A stretch of 64,000 nt of DNA. It comes from Achromobacter sp. B7. Its GTDB lineage: Bacteria > Pseudomonadota > Gammaproteobacteria > Burkholderiales > Burkholderiaceae_B. This document shows, one piece after another, positions 26,274-35,249 of the stretch. The position numbers and the translations under genes are program-made. Position 1 is the stretch's first letter; each line of letters starts with the position of its first letter. Location: positions 1,550,001 through 1,614,000 of the forward strand of contig NZ_CP032084.1 in assembly GCF_003600685.1 (NCBI RefSeq). The letters are read 5' to 3'. A model generated the notes under the pieces. That model made no database searches. It was not told the DNA's origin and saw only the letters and a program-made list of their open reading frames with translations.

Positions 26274-26918
26274 ATGCAGTTGTACAGCTACTTCCGCAGC
26301 TCGGCCGCGTATCGCGTGCGTATCGCCCTGAATCTGAAGGGCCTGACTTACGAATATTTGCCCGTACACCTGCTGAAGGACGGCGGCCAGCAACTGTCGG
26401 ACGGCTATCGCAAGCTGAACCCGACGGCGCTGGTGCCGACCTTGATTGATGGCGATGCGGTGATCGGCCAGTCCCTGGCCATCATCGAATACCTGGAAGA
26501 AACGCATCCGCAGTCGCCGCTGTTGCCGGCCGACCCGATTGGACGCGCGCGCGTGCGCGATCTGGCACTGGGTATTGCCTGCGACACGCATCCGCTGAAC
26601 AACCTGCGCGTGCTGAAGTACCTGAAGCACACGCTGGGCGTGGACGAAGCGGCAAAAACCGCTTGGTACAAGCATTGGGTGCATCAAGGCCTGGAAGCGC
26701 TGGAAGCCCAGCTGGCACGCTCAAGCGCCACGGGCCGTTTTTGTCATGGCGACACGCCCACCATCGCGGACCTGTGCCTGGTGCCGCAGGTGGCCAATGC
26801 GCAGCGTTTCGAGTGTGACCTTTCCGCGATGCCCAACGTGACGCGTATCGATGCCGCCTGCCGCGAGTTGCCGGCTTTCGCAAACGCCGCGCCGGGCAAG
26901 CAGCCCGACGCGGAATAA
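26274..26918 (+). CDS. maiA: Maleylacetoacetate isomerase
   Basis: A 214-residue zeta-class glutathione transferase, isomerising maleylacetoacetate or maleylpyruvate. The signature is YSYFRSSAAYRVRIALNLKG (active-site SSxxxR), and the glutathione site includes LVPTLIDG and GQSLAIIEYLE. AAGGAGAAG lies at 26260-26268. It is alone here: hmgA and fahA of homogentisate catabolism are not adjacent, so its substrate pathway is open. Confidence 0.9.
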   Translation: MQLYSYFRSSAAYRVRIALNLKGLTYEYLPVHLLKDGGQQLSDGYRKLNPTALVPTLIDGDAVIGQSLAIIEYLEETHPQSPLLPADPIGRARVRDLALGIACDTHPLNNLRVLKYLKHTLGVDEAAKTAWYKHWVHQGLEALEAQLARSSATGRFCHGDTPTIADLCLVPQVANAQRFECDLSAMPNVTRIDAACRELPAFANAAPGKQPDAE

Positions 26919-26950
26919 GGTAGCCGGCCGGCCGGCTGGCCGGCTGGCCG

Positions 26951-28393
26951 TCAGCCGATCTGCACCGGCACGAAGATCTTGTCTTCGCCGCGCTGAACCA
27001 GCAGGGCCACGGTCTTGCCGGCCTTGGACAGCGCTTCCTTGACCTGGCCGATGTTGTGCACCGGCACGCCGTTCAGCGACAGCAGCACGTCGCCCGGTTC
27101 GATGCCAGCCTTGGCGGCCGGGCCGGCAGAGCGCTCGATCAGCAACCCTTCGGTGCCCGAGGCCTGCTGCTCCTGCGGGCTCAGGGGGCGCAGGGCAAGG
27201 CCCAATTGACCGCGCTGCACGTCTTGATCGCCGGACGCCGACTGCGTCTTGTCCTTCGGAACGCCGCCCAAGGTAGCGACCAGTTCCTTCGGAGCACCGG
27301 CGCGCCAGACGTCCAGCTTGATCTTTTCGCCGGGCGAAGCCAACGTAATCATCGACGCCAGGTCGCCCGAGGACACGATGGTCCTGCCATTGATCTGGCG
27401 CACCACGTCACCCGGTTGCAAGCCCGCCTTGTCGGCGGCACTGCCCTTTTCGACGCTGGACACCAGCGCGCCGGACGGCGAATCCAACTTGAACGAATTG
27501 GCCAGATCCTGATTCACTTCCTGCACCGTCACGCCCAGGCGCGCATGCTGCACCTTGCCGTGTTCCAGGATCTGGTCCTTGATCTTATAGGCCACGTCGA
27601 TGGGAATCGAGAACGACAGACCCTGGAAACCGCCGGTGCGGCTGTAGATCTGCGAGTTGATGCCCACGACTTCACCACGATCATTGAACAGCGGGCCACC
27701 CGAATTTCCCGGGTTGACCGCCACGTCCGTCTGGATGAAAGGCACCGACGTGTCATCGGGCAGCGAGCGGCCCTTGGCGCTGACGATGCCGGCCGTGGCC
27801 GTATTTTCCAGACCGTAGGGCGAGCCGATGGCCAGCACCCATTCGCCCACTTGCAGCTGGTTCACGTCACCCACCTTGACCACCGGCAGGTTCTTGGCGT
27901 CGATCTTGAGCACGGCCACATCGGTCTGCGGGTCCGCGCCCAGCACTTTCGCCTTGTACTCGCGGCGGTCGGTCAGTTTGACGGTGACTTCCTTGGCATC
28001 CTGCACGACGTGTGCGTTGGTCAGGATGATGCCGTCGGCGCTGATGATGAAGCCCGAACCTTCGCCGCGCATCGGAACTTCACGCGACGGCATGCGACCG
28101 CGCGAGCCCGGTATCTGGCCGAAAAACTGGGCAAAGGGGTCATCGTCGTCGGCGGATACCTTGCGCGTGCCGCTGACGCTGATGTTGACGACGGCCGGGC
28201 CAAAGTCACGCGTGATCTGCGCGAAGTTGGGCGGGCTGGAAGCATTGATGGATGGCGTTGCGGTGATGGCGGTCGGGGCGTTTGCCGCCATCGACACGCC
28301 GCCCGTCACGGCGGTTGCGCCGGCGCCGCCAATGGCGCCAGCGGCCAGCAGCGCCAGCACAAGGCGCGAGGGTTTCATTTGCGAGGTCTTCAT
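26951..28393 (-). CDS. Do/DegP-family periplasmic serine protease
   Basis: A 480-residue HtrA-type protease/chaperone. A signal-like N terminus (KPSRLVLALLAAGAIGGAG) is followed by the trypsin domain with His128 (TNAHVV), Asp158 (QTDVAVL) and Ser231 (NPGNSGGPL), then two PDZ domains. The start MKTSQ at 28393 has AGGAG six bases upstream; ATGs at 28411 and 28423 are in frame but less likely. Two-component genes lie just upstream on the same strand with 78 bp between, so it may be their target or operon partner. It is DegP/MucD-like; I do not assign a symbol. Confidence 0.93.
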   Translation of the reverse strand: MKTSQMKPSRLVLALLAAGAIGGAGATAVTGGVSMAANAPTAITATPSINASSPPNFAQITRDFGPAVVNISVSGTRKVSADDDDPFAQFFGQIPGSRGRMPSREVPMRGEGSGFIISADGIILTNAHVVQDAKEVTVKLTDRREYKAKVLGADPQTDVAVLKIDAKNLPVVKVGDVNQLQVGEWVLAIGSPYGLENTATAGIVSAKGRSLPDDTSVPFIQTDVAVNPGNSGGPLFNDRGEVVGINSQIYSRTGGFQGLSFSIPIDVAYKIKDQILEHGKVQHARLGVTVQEVNQDLANSFKLDSPSGALVSSVEKGSAADKAGLQPGDVVRQINGRTIVSSGDLASMITLASPGEKIKLDVWRAGAPKELVATLGGVPKDKTQSASGDQDVQRGQLGLALRPLSPQEQQASGTEGLLIERSAGPAAKAGIEPGDVLLSLNGVPVHNIGQVKEALSKAGKTVALLVQRGEDKIFVPVQIG

Positions 28394-28471
28394 GTCGGCT
28401 CCTGCGTTCATGTTTGAGGACATGGCGCTATCTTCGGGCCTGACACTTAGGCGAATCTTAAATCGGCGTAA

Positions 28472-29806
28472 TCAACGCAAAATGGGAAATCGCACTCGCG
28501 CGCGCAGCCCTTGGCCACCGGGCGCGTCCTCAAGAATGATGTCGGCGCCATGGCGATCGGCGATGGCTCGCGCGATTGACAGGCCCAGTCCGCTGCCGTG
28601 CTGCGTGTTGCCTTCGGCGCGATAGAAGCGGTCGAAGACGCGCTCGCGTTCGGCGGGGGGAATGCCGGGGCCCTCGTCGTCGATGGTGAAAGACGCCTGG
28701 TCCGCTTCGGATTGCAGATGCAGCCGGATGCGGCCGCCTTCCGGGCTGTGCTTGATGGCGTTGTCCAGCAGGTTGCGAGCCAGCAAGGTGAGGGCGTCCC
28801 GATGGCCTTGTACGCGCGCTTCGCTGGCCCCGTCCATGTCGATGGCGATCGCCTTGGTATTGGCCTGTGCCAGCGTCTCGGACAGCGCCTGGCGCAGCAC
28901 GTCGGCCAAGTCCACGGGGGCCGCGGGCGTGGGCTCCGACGCGCTTTCGTGGCGAGCCATGGACAACATCTGCTCCACCAGCCGGGTGGCGCGGTCAATG
29001 CCCGAGGCCAGGCGCTGTTCCGCGATTTTGCGGCCGTCGGCGTCGCCGGCCCGTTGCAGAGCCTGTAGCTGCAAGCGCAGTGCGGCCAGTGGCGAGCGCA
29101 GCTCGTGCGCCGCGTCGCCAACGAATTGTTTTTGCTGGGCGAAGGCGGTTCGCATGCGTTCCAGCAGCAGGTTCAATTCAAGAATCAACGGGCGGATCTC
29201 GTCGGGCAAGCCCTGCACGTTGACGGGCGACAGATCTTCGGGTTGCCGCGCCGCCACTTGGGCGCGAGCACGCTTGACGGGTCGCAGCGACCAACTGACG
29301 ACGCACCACACCACCAGCATCAACAGGGGCGCCGCCGCCGCGATGGGTGCGATGGTTCGCAGCGCCAGCTCGCGCGCCATGTGCTTGCGCACGTTCATGT
29401 CCTGCGCCACCTGTATCACCTGAAACGGGGTGGCCAACGCGTACACGCGGTACGTGGTGCCTTCCATCTTGGCGTCGGAAAAACCCAGGACGATCTGATC
29501 CGGCAGGGGGCGGCGCGAACGGGAATTGAAAACGCGCAGGCCGTCGGGTGTCCAGATTTGAATGATCAGATCGTCTGCCATGGGCGTTGCGGCGCCCAGG
29601 CTTTGCGTGGGGCCGGTGCTGAGCAAGCCATCGCCCGTGCCCAGCGACAGCGCAGTGCGTTGCAGCAGCGAATCAAAGATGTCGTCGGCCTGGGCCAGCG
29701 TGCTGCGATACGCGATAACGCCTTGCGCCAACGCGCCGACTACGATGGCGGCCAGCAGAAAAAACAGCAGGCGGGCTCTCAGTGAGTAGCTAAGCCTGAT
29801 GCTCAT
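28472..29806 (-). CDS. Sensor histidine kinase (QseC/TctE type)
   Basis: A 444-residue membrane kinase with transmembrane segments at about 11-33 and 152-174 around a periplasmic sensor domain of about 118 residues. HAMP-like linker, then H box with His234 (DAAHELRSPL), N box LLDNAIKHSPEGG, G1 DEGPGIPP and G2 GSGLGLSIARA. The ATG overlaps the stop of the response regulator (ATGA). The signal is unknown; the neighbouring DegP protease suggests envelope status. Confidence 0.93.
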   Translation of the reverse strand: MSIRLSYSLRARLLFFLLAAIVVGALAQGVIAYRSTLAQADDIFDSLLQRTALSLGTGDGLLSTGPTQSLGAATPMADDLIIQIWTPDGLRVFNSRSRRPLPDQIVLGFSDAKMEGTTYRVYALATPFQVIQVAQDMNVRKHMARELALRTIAPIAAAAPLLMLVVWCVVSWSLRPVKRARAQVAARQPEDLSPVNVQGLPDEIRPLILELNLLLERMRTAFAQQKQFVGDAAHELRSPLAALRLQLQALQRAGDADGRKIAEQRLASGIDRATRLVEQMLSMARHESASEPTPAAPVDLADVLRQALSETLAQANTKAIAIDMDGASEARVQGHRDALTLLARNLLDNAIKHSPEGGRIRLHLQSEADQASFTIDDEGPGIPPAERERVFDRFYRAEGNTQHGSGLGLSIARAIADRHGADIILEDAPGGQGLRARVRFPILR

Positions 29807-30462
29807 GTTTTGGGGATGACATAGCCGACGCCTCTGACGTTCTGGATCAGGTTCGGACCCAGTTTCTTGCGCAGGCCATGAATATAAACCTCAACCGCGT
29901 TGCTGCTGACGCTGTCTTTCCAGCTGTAGAGTTTTTCTTCCAGTTGAGCGCGCGAAAAGATCATGCCCGGGCGGGCGATCAGCGGTTCCAGAACGGCCCA
30001 TTCGCGGGCGGTCAGCGCAACCGGCGTGCCGTCCACCATGGCGGCGTGCGATTGCGGGTCGATCGTGATGCCTTCATGTTCAAACACCGGTTCGGCGCGG
30101 CCGGCACTGCGGCGTATCAATGCCCGCATGCGCGCCAGCAGTTCGTCCACGTCGTATGGCTTGACGATGTAGTCGTCCGCGCCTGCGTCCAGGCCGGCAA
30201 TGCGGTCGCTGACGGCGTCGCGGGCGGTGGCGATAAGGACAGGCGTGCGGTCCTTGCGGGCGCGTAGCTCGCGCAGCAAGGCCAAGCCGTCGCGCTTGGG
30301 CAGCCCCAGGTCCAGCAGGATGAGGTCGTAGGGGTCGGTACGCAGTGCCGATTCGGCAGCGCTGCCGTCCCGGACCCAGTCCACGGCGTAGTGTTCGGCG
30401 CGCAGGCAATCCAGCACGCTTTCACCAATCATGATGTCGTCTTCGACAAGGAGGATGCGCAT
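29803..30462 (-). CDS. OmpR-family response regulator
   Basis: A 219-residue regulator with receiver domain (VEDD; phospho-acceptor Asp51 in LILLDLGLPKRD; Lys101 in DYIVKPYDV) and C-terminal winged helix (EVYIHGLRKKLGPNLIQNVR). It is closest in style to QseB/PmrA/TctD. It is first gene of the regulator-kinase pair and probably transcribed together with it. Confidence 0.95.
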   Translation of the reverse strand: MRILLVEDDIMIGESVLDCLRAEHYAVDWVRDGSAAESALRTDPYDLILLDLGLPKRDGLALLRELRARKDRTPVLIATARDAVSDRIAGLDAGADDYIVKPYDVDELLARMRALIRRSAGRAEPVFEHEGITIDPQSHAAMVDGTPVALTAREWAVLEPLIARPGMIFSRAQLEEKLYSWKDSVSSNAVEVYIHGLRKKLGPNLIQNVRGVGYVIPKT

Positions 30463-30572
30463 GGTGGTCTTCGCTTGGCTGAATGAAAATCCAGCAAGTT
30501 GGACGCGCGGCGGGCAGGTGGAGTTCCCGTTGGGGGAAGCGGCTTGCCGACGTGGCGGGGCGCGGAAATGAA

Positions 30573-30598
30573 AAAAGCAGCCCGAGAGGGCTGCTTTT
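30573..30598 (-). terminator. Terminator of tRNA-Thr
   Basis: AAAAGCAGCCC and GGGCTGCTTTT flank a GAGA loop, immediately 3' of the tRNA on the minus strand. Confidence 0.88.
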
Positions 30599-30604
30599 AG
30601 AATT

Positions 30605-30680
30605 TGGTGCCGGCAATAGGAGTCGAACCTACGACCTTCGCATTACGAATGCGCTGCTCTACCAACTGAGCTATGCCGGC
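30605..30680 (-). tRNA. tRNA-Thr (anticodon CGT)
   Basis: A 76-nt cloverleaf: acceptor GCCGGCA/TGCCGGC, D loop AGTTGGTA, anticodon stem GCGCA/TGCGA-like with loop TTCGTAA, TTCGACT T-loop, and an encoded CCA. Anticodon CGT reads ACG. Confidence 0.97.
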
Positions 30681-30806
30681 AAGACCATTTGCTTGGGATT
30701 TGATCGCCTTTCCGGGTTGCGGAGCAACGAACAAAAGATCAGCAAAACATCTTTGTTCTTTCCAGTTCGCCGCCCTGTTTATGGGGCCTGATCTGGAAAG
30801 ACCGAA

Positions 30807-30835
30807 ATCATATCAGAGTTTTTTGGGGATGGGAA
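30807..30835 (-). promoter_or_regulatory. Candidate promoter of tRNA-Thr
   Basis: On the minus strand TTCCCA (30835-30830), 17-bp spacer, TATGAT (30812-30807), with an extended -10 TGA before it. The leader to the tRNA would be about 120 nt, longer than usual; no nearer candidate is visible. Confidence 0.4.
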
Positions 30836-30870
30836 ACGGTCGGCCCAAAAAGAACTAAAAAAATCGAAAT

Positions 30871-30899
30871 TTGCGCGCGCCAAAAATTTAGTTCATAAT
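30871..30899 (+). promoter_or_regulatory. Promoter of tRNA-Asn
   Basis: TTGCGC (30871-30876), 17-bp spacer, CATAAT (30894-30899), about 15 bp before the tRNA. The same -35 hexamer is used at the tRNA-fMet gene. Confidence 0.65.
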
Positions 30900-30914
30900 T
30901 GCGTTCTTGGCAGA

Positions 30915-30990
30915 TCCCCGATAGCTCAGTCGGTAGAGCGACGGACTGTTAATCCGCAGGTCGCTGGTTCGAGCCCAGCTCGGGGAGCCA
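30915..30990 (+). tRNA. tRNA-Asn (anticodon GTT)
   Basis: A 76-nt cloverleaf: acceptor TCCCCGA/TCGGGGA, D loop AGTCGGTA, anticodon loop CTGTTAA, T loop TTCGAGC, discriminator G and an encoded CCA. Confidence 0.98.
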
Positions 30991-31056
30991 AAAGAATTCA
31001 AGGTCACAAGCCGCTGCGCGCAAGCATGGCAATGGCACGGGACCCAAGCCGAACTG

Positions 31057-31088
31057 AAGGGCCACTCGCGAAAGCGAGTGGCCCTTTT
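31057..31088 (+). terminator. Terminator after tRNA-Asn
   Basis: AAGGGCCACTCGC and GCGAGTGGCCCTT flank a GAAA tetraloop, followed by TT: a very stable hairpin 66 bp after the tRNA. Confidence 0.88.
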
Positions 31089-31185
31089 AGTTTTTGCTGC
31101 GCGCCCCGCTACCACGCGGATACGGTTGTTGTGCGGGTGTTGTACGCTTCGCCAGATCCAACACAACCGAGCGGGACAAGGTGCG

Positions 31186-32199
31186 ATGGCAGGCCAGATT
31201 GAAGACGACAAGCGCATCGGCGTAACCGTGATTTCAGGCTTCCTGGGCAGCGGCAAGACCACGCTGCTGAACCGCCTGCTTCACGAGCCCGCCTATGCCG
31301 ACACCGTGGTCGTGGTCAATGAATACGGCGATATCGGGGTCGATCACCATCTGGTCCGCTTGGCGCCTGCCAATGTCGTCCTGATCGAGGGCGGCTGCCT
31401 GTGTTGCGTCGTCAGCGGGGCGGTGGTCGATACGCTGCGTGAGCTTTTCATGTTGGCGGTCAGTCGGCGGATCAAGCCGTTTCGCCGTGTGATTATCGAA
31501 ACCAGCGGGTTGGCCGATCCCGCTTCGACGCTGTTCATGCTCAAGCACGACCGGTTCCTGGCGGAGCGCTACGCGTATCGCGGCGCAATCGTGTTGGTGG
31601 ATGTGCGTCATGGTGAATCGCAATTGGCCAACCAGCCCGAAGCCGCGCGGCAGTTGGCCTTGGCAGACACCGTCGTGCTCAGCAAGTCCGACTTGGCCGA
31701 CGCGGCGCAGTTGCGGCGCGTGGAGCAGGCAGTCATTGCCATTAATCCGGGGGCACGGCGCTGTGTGCAGCGCCAGGATGCGCCGCTGGCCGGCATCTTG
31801 CGCGAAGGGCCCGATGTGGCAGCGCGCCGCGATGGTGCTGCCTTGTCGAATTGGCTTCAGGCGTTTGTCCGGCCACCCGCCGACCGGCATGGCCAGGTTG
31901 CGAGCTTTTCTTTGTTCTTGTCGTCGCCCCTTGGGCGTGCCGCGTTCCTTGCTGGCGTGTCCCGCATTCAAGAACGCTATGGGCCGGGAATTTTGCGGAT
32001 GAAGGGGCTGGTGTGCTTCGAAGGGGAGGCGCTGCCTTGCGAGGTGCATGGGGTGCATGGCGAGCTGTACCCCTTGCGCGCACTGGCGCAATGGCCAACA
32101 GACGACCGCGCATCGCACCTGGTCTATATCGTGCGTGGCCTGGATGTTGCCGAGGTTCGCGCGGCCGTTGCCGAGGCGTTGTTGCAGTCGCCGGCTTGA
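31186..32199 (+). CDS. CobW/COG0523-family GTPase (putative metallochaperone)
   Basis: A 337-residue G3E GTPase. Walker A GFLGSGKTT lies at about 18-26, the metal-binding CLCC at 71-74 (IEGGCLCCVVSG), ETSGLADP forms the switch region, and SKSD replaces the usual NKxD. The C-terminal CobW_C domain covers about 230-330. The start ATG at 31186 follows AAGG (31178-31181); the open frame begins inside the tRNA terminator. Family members deliver zinc or cobalt to client enzymes; the metal and client here are unknown, and no cobalamin or nitrile hydratase genes are adjacent. Confidence 0.88.
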   Translation: MAGQIEDDKRIGVTVISGFLGSGKTTLLNRLLHEPAYADTVVVVNEYGDIGVDHHLVRLAPANVVLIEGGCLCCVVSGAVVDTLRELFMLAVSRRIKPFRRVIIETSGLADPASTLFMLKHDRFLAERYAYRGAIVLVDVRHGESQLANQPEAARQLALADTVVLSKSDLADAAQLRRVEQAVIAINPGARRCVQRQDAPLAGILREGPDVAARRDGAALSNWLQAFVRPPADRHGQVASFSLFLSSPLGRAAFLAGVSRIQERYGPGILRMKGLVCFEGEALPCEVHGVHGELYPLRALAQWPTDDRASHLVYIVRGLDVAEVRAAVAEALLQSPA

Positions 32200-32304
32200 G
32201 CCTGCCGTGCTGGCGTGAGTGCTCAAAATGTCGCCATTTAGGCGCAGATGTTGCACTGAAATACGGTATAACCGGTACGGTCTGATGCAAGAATCGAGAC
32301 AATC

Positions 32305-33210
32305 ATGGATCGTTTGAAGGCGATGCAGGTGTTTGTAGAGGTTGCTGACCGGGGAAGCCTGTCGGCGGCGGCGGTTCATCTGGACATGTCGCGCGCCATG
32401 GTTTCGCGCTATCTGGCTGAAATGGAGCAGTGGGTCGGGGTGCGCTTGCTGCACCGTACGACGCGCCGCCTGAGCCTGACCCCCGCGGGCGCCGAGACGC
32501 TACCGCGTTGCCGCCAGATGCTTGATATGGTGGGTGACCTGCGAAGCGCGGTATCCACGCCTGAAGATACCCCTAGGGGGTTGTTGCGAATCACCACCAG
32601 CATGTCGTTCGGTTCAAGGCATCTGGCCAGCGCTGTGACGGATTACGTGAAGCTGCACCCGGGCACGTCGGTCGACTTGATGTTGGTCGAGCGCGCCGTC
32701 AACCTCGTGGAAGAGCGGGTCGACCTCGCGGTGCGCATCACCAATGACCTGGATCCGAACCTGATCGCTCGCAAGCTGGCGGTTTGCCGGTCGGTGGTGT
32801 GTGCATCCCCCGAATATTTGGCCCGAGAGGGGGTGCCAGCTCGAATCGAAGACCTGTCACTGCGAAACTGTCTGACGCATTCTTATTTCGGTAAAAGCCT
32901 GTGGCGTTTCGAGCGGGAAGGCTTGCCCGTGGATGTGCCGGTCAGCGGCAATATCAGCGCCAACGAAGTGTCCGTGCTGCTGCATGCCGCGTTGGAGGGG
33001 GCGGGTATTGCGATGTTGCCCACTTACTACGCCAATGAATATATTGCGGCGGGGCGTTTGAAAGCGATCTTGCCTCAATGCAAACCCCAGGAATTGGGTA
33101 TTTATGGCGTTTATGCGTCGCGCAGGCAAATGCCCTTGATACTGCGTTCCATGTTGGACTTTCTGGTTGAGCGCTTGGGTTCGGCTCCTTGGGACAAGCC
33201 AGGTGCCTGA
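32305..33210 (+). CDS. LysR family transcriptional regulator
   Basis: A 301-residue regulator: N-terminal winged helix (MDRLKAMQVFVEVADRGSLS, HTH about 18-37) and the periplasmic-binding-like effector domain from about residue 90. It belongs to the large CrgA/AaeR-like subgroup. No divergent target lies next to it; the preceding COG0523 gene is in the same direction with a 105-bp gap, and a gene-poor stretch follows. Its regulon cannot be guessed from context. Confidence 0.92.
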   Translation: MDRLKAMQVFVEVADRGSLSAAAVHLDMSRAMVSRYLAEMEQWVGVRLLHRTTRRLSLTPAGAETLPRCRQMLDMVGDLRSAVSTPEDTPRGLLRITTSMSFGSRHLASAVTDYVKLHPGTSVDLMLVERAVNLVEERVDLAVRITNDLDPNLIARKLAVCRSVVCASPEYLAREGVPARIEDLSLRNCLTHSYFGKSLWRFEREGLPVDVPVSGNISANEVSVLLHAALEGAGIAMLPTYYANEYIAAGRLKAILPQCKPQELGIYGVYASRRQMPLILRSMLDFLVERLGSAPWDKPGA

Positions 33211-33239
33211 TCCAGGCCACCCGCGCACGCGTTTCAGGC

Positions 33240-33267
33240 TTGAGGCACAACGTTATGGCGGTATAAT
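33240..33267 (+). promoter_or_regulatory. Orphan promoter in a gene-poor gap
   Basis: TTGAGG (33240-33245), 16-bp spacer, perfect -10 TATAAT (33262-33267), just after the LysR gene. No conventional gene follows before the convergent tRNA-fMet gene. Confidence 0.6.
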
Positions 33268-33292
33268 TCGCCAATTACGCGGACGGCTGGCC

Positions 33293-33364
33293 ATGGGCGT
33301 TGATGTCAGTCTTGGCAAATCGGTGTCCGCTGGCATGTACCTTCAAAATATCCAAGAATCGTAA
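33293..33364 (+). CDS. Possible 23-residue small ORF behind the orphan promoter
   Basis: An ATG about 19 nt after the predicted transcription start opens a 23-codon frame (MGVDVSLGKSVSAGMYLQNI and three more residues). The ribosome site is weak. A short hairpin, CTGGCC(N7)GGCCAG, follows the stop. I know no homologue; it may be a leader peptide, part of a non-coding RNA, or nothing. Confidence 0.25.
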   Translation: MGVDVSLGKSVSAGMYLQNIQES

Positions 33365-33828
33365 GGCTGGCCAGCGTCCGGCCAGGGCGCGACGAAGCAG
33401 GTCTTCGCTTGTGCAGGGGTGATTGATTGTCGGGCGTGTGGCCGGTCGCCATATTGCCAAGATCATTGGCCGCGGATTCGGGCCGTTGATACTGACCGCC
33501 GTGAAATGCAGGCGTCGGGTTCCGGCGCTTCCCTCGGGCTTGCTGGCCGTTGATGCCGGCTTTTCCAGAATTTGCTTAAAGCGTCTGCCGCGATATCCGA
33601 TGCGCAGACACTACGCCTTTATCTTGACCCGCTCGCCTTTCGTGGCGCCAGCCTGTCATTGGCAGTCAACCCAGGAATCTTGTGAACAATACGCCGATCA
33701 ACGCCGTCGATTGCAGCCCCGTCTTGATGGCGGCTCGGCGTGCCGAGAAAGCCGGCGCGGTGACGTTCGCTTCCGTGCAAGCTGTGTCCGCACCAACTGG
33801 TTTTAGCTATATCCGTGAAGCACAAATG
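33365..33828. other. Gene-free stretch between LysR gene and tRNA-fMet
   Basis: About 460 bp without a convincing gene. Frames of 60-130 codons exist on both strands, but they lack ribosome sites and recognisable motifs, and some run into the tRNA. Base composition is less GC-rich than that of the neighbouring genes. It could hold a non-coding RNA driven by the promoter at 33240 or the decayed remains of a gene. Confidence 0.6.
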
Positions 33829-33857
33829 AAAAAGGCCCGGCGCATTCGCCAGGCCTT
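33829..33857 (-). terminator. Terminator of tRNA-fMet
   Basis: On the minus strand GGCCTGGCG and CGCCGGGCC flank AATG, followed by TTTTT, about 10 bp after the tRNA 3' end. Confidence 0.85.
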
Positions 33858-33866
33858 CATCAAATT

Positions 33867-33943
<77 letters not shown>

Positions 33944-33955
33944 TCTGAGAAAAGA

Positions 33956-33984
33956 ATATTAACCTTATTTTCAACCTAGCGCAA
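33956..33984 (-). promoter_or_regulatory. Promoter of tRNA-fMet
   Basis: On the minus strand TTGCGC (33984-33979), 17-bp spacer, TAATAT (33961-33956). The start of transcription would be about 6 nt before the tRNA. Confidence 0.7.
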
Positions 33985-34005
33985 GTTAGCCCTTTGTGAA
34001 TTTGA

Positions 34006-35232
34006 ATGTCGATGAACGATAGCGAGGCAATACTCGTGCTGGAAACCGCGTTGTTATGCGCGGTGCAGCCGATGCAACTGTCCGATATGCGCAAGCTATT
34101 CGGGGACGATGAACAATTCGATAACAGCAAGCTACGCGGGCTGTTGGAGACGCTGCAAGCCAATTGGGCCGATGGCGGCCTCGAGCTGGTGCAGCTGGCA
34201 AGCGGCTGGCGATTCCAGAGCCGCCCGCATATGCAGCGGTACCTTGAGCGCCTGAGTCCTGAAAAGCCGCCCAAGTATTCGCGCGCGGTCATGGAAACGT
34301 TGGCGATTGTTGCCTGGCGCCAGCCCGTTACGCGCGGCGATATCGAAGATATACGTGGCGTGACGGTGTCTTCGCAAATTGTGAAGGCCTTGGAAGATCG
34401 TGGCTGGATCGAGGTGATCGGGCATCGCGATGCGCCGGGTCGTCCTGCGCTGTTCGGCACCACGCGACAGTTCCTGGATGATCTGGGGCTGCGCGCGCTG
34501 GACGAGTTGCCGCCTCTGGAGTCTGCCCACGCCGCCGCCGCGCTCGCGGGGCTGGACCTGGGTGAAGTCCGGCAACTGACGGGCGAGGGCGCTGAGGCGC
34601 CGGCAGAAGGGGCGGCGGAAGGGGCAGCGGCAGTTGGGGGTGCGGACGCCGCTGCCGACGGGCAAGTCAGCATTGCCGAGGCGGGCGAGGGCGGTGAACA
34701 TGCCCAAGGCGAGCTTGCCGTAGAAAATATGGCCGACCCCGAAGAAAATGACCCTGTTCCAGTTGCGGAATTGTCAGTTTCGGAACAGGATGCACCCATA
34801 GACCCGGTCGATAGCGTAGAATCCGTCGTTTCGCGCACAGAAGAAGGCGCGAATCCCGACGACGAACCCACCGTCCGGGAGCAAGCCGCAGGCTTGTCCA
34901 ATATGCCGACCCCGTCCGGTTTTCCCGACGACAGGTTCGGTAACGACATTTCCGATATGGCCGCCGACCCCTCTACGGCCGGTGCTGCAAAGGAAAGTGT
35001 CGCGAACGCAAAACACGCGGAACCGACCGACCCGATTGACGAGACCGATCACGCAGCGCCTGGCGCCGCCGGGCATGAGCCCGCTTTCGGCCTTGATGAT
35101 CCTGTTCGGCCCGAACCCGATGCCGTTTCCACGGCCTCGGACGAAGCGGATCCGGCGCAACCTGGCGCCGATCCTGATTCGGCGTCCCCTGATGATGACG
35201 AGCCCGCCCCTGGCAGGCCTACCCAAGTTTGA
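34006..35232 (+). CDS. scpB: SMC-ScpAB complex subunit ScpB with long acidic tail
   Basis: A 408-residue ScpB, a winged-helix kleisin partner in chromosome condensation. The conserved core (about residues 8-180) includes [20 protein letters not shown] and [20 protein letters not shown]. The last 220 or so residues are a predicted disordered, strongly acidic extension rich in A, D, E, P and S; most ScpB proteins are near 200 residues. Two exact-phase 12-bp units (34606-34629) lie in this tail. It is followed directly by rluB. ScpA is not in the window. Confidence 0.93.
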   Translation: MSMNDSEAILVLETALLCAVQPMQLSDMRKLFGDDEQFDNSKLRGLLETLQANWADGGLELVQLASGWRFQSRPHMQRYLERLSPEKPPKYSRAVMETLAIVAWRQPVTRGDIEDIRGVTVSSQIVKALEDRGWIEVIGHRDAPGRPALFGTTRQFLDDLGLRALDELPPLESAHAAAALAGLDLGEVRQLTGEGAEAPAEGAAEGAAAVGGADAAADGQVSIAEAGEGGEHAQGELAVENMADPEENDPVPVAELSVSEQDAPIDPVDSVESVVSRTEEGANPDDEPTVREQAAGLSNMPTPSGFPDDRFGNDISDMAADPSTAGAAKESVANAKHAEPTDPIDETDHAAPGAAGHEPAFGLDDPVRPEPDAVSTASDEADPAQPGADPDSASPDDDEPAPGRPTQV

Positions 35233-35249
35233 AATTCGGAGCTGTCCCA

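Noticed and set aside
26919-26950. GC palindrome between maiA and the DegP-type gene as a terminator
   Set aside because: Runs of GCCGG/CCGGC can fold but there is no T tract, and the self-complementary 8-bp repeats allow many registers; evidence too weak to call.
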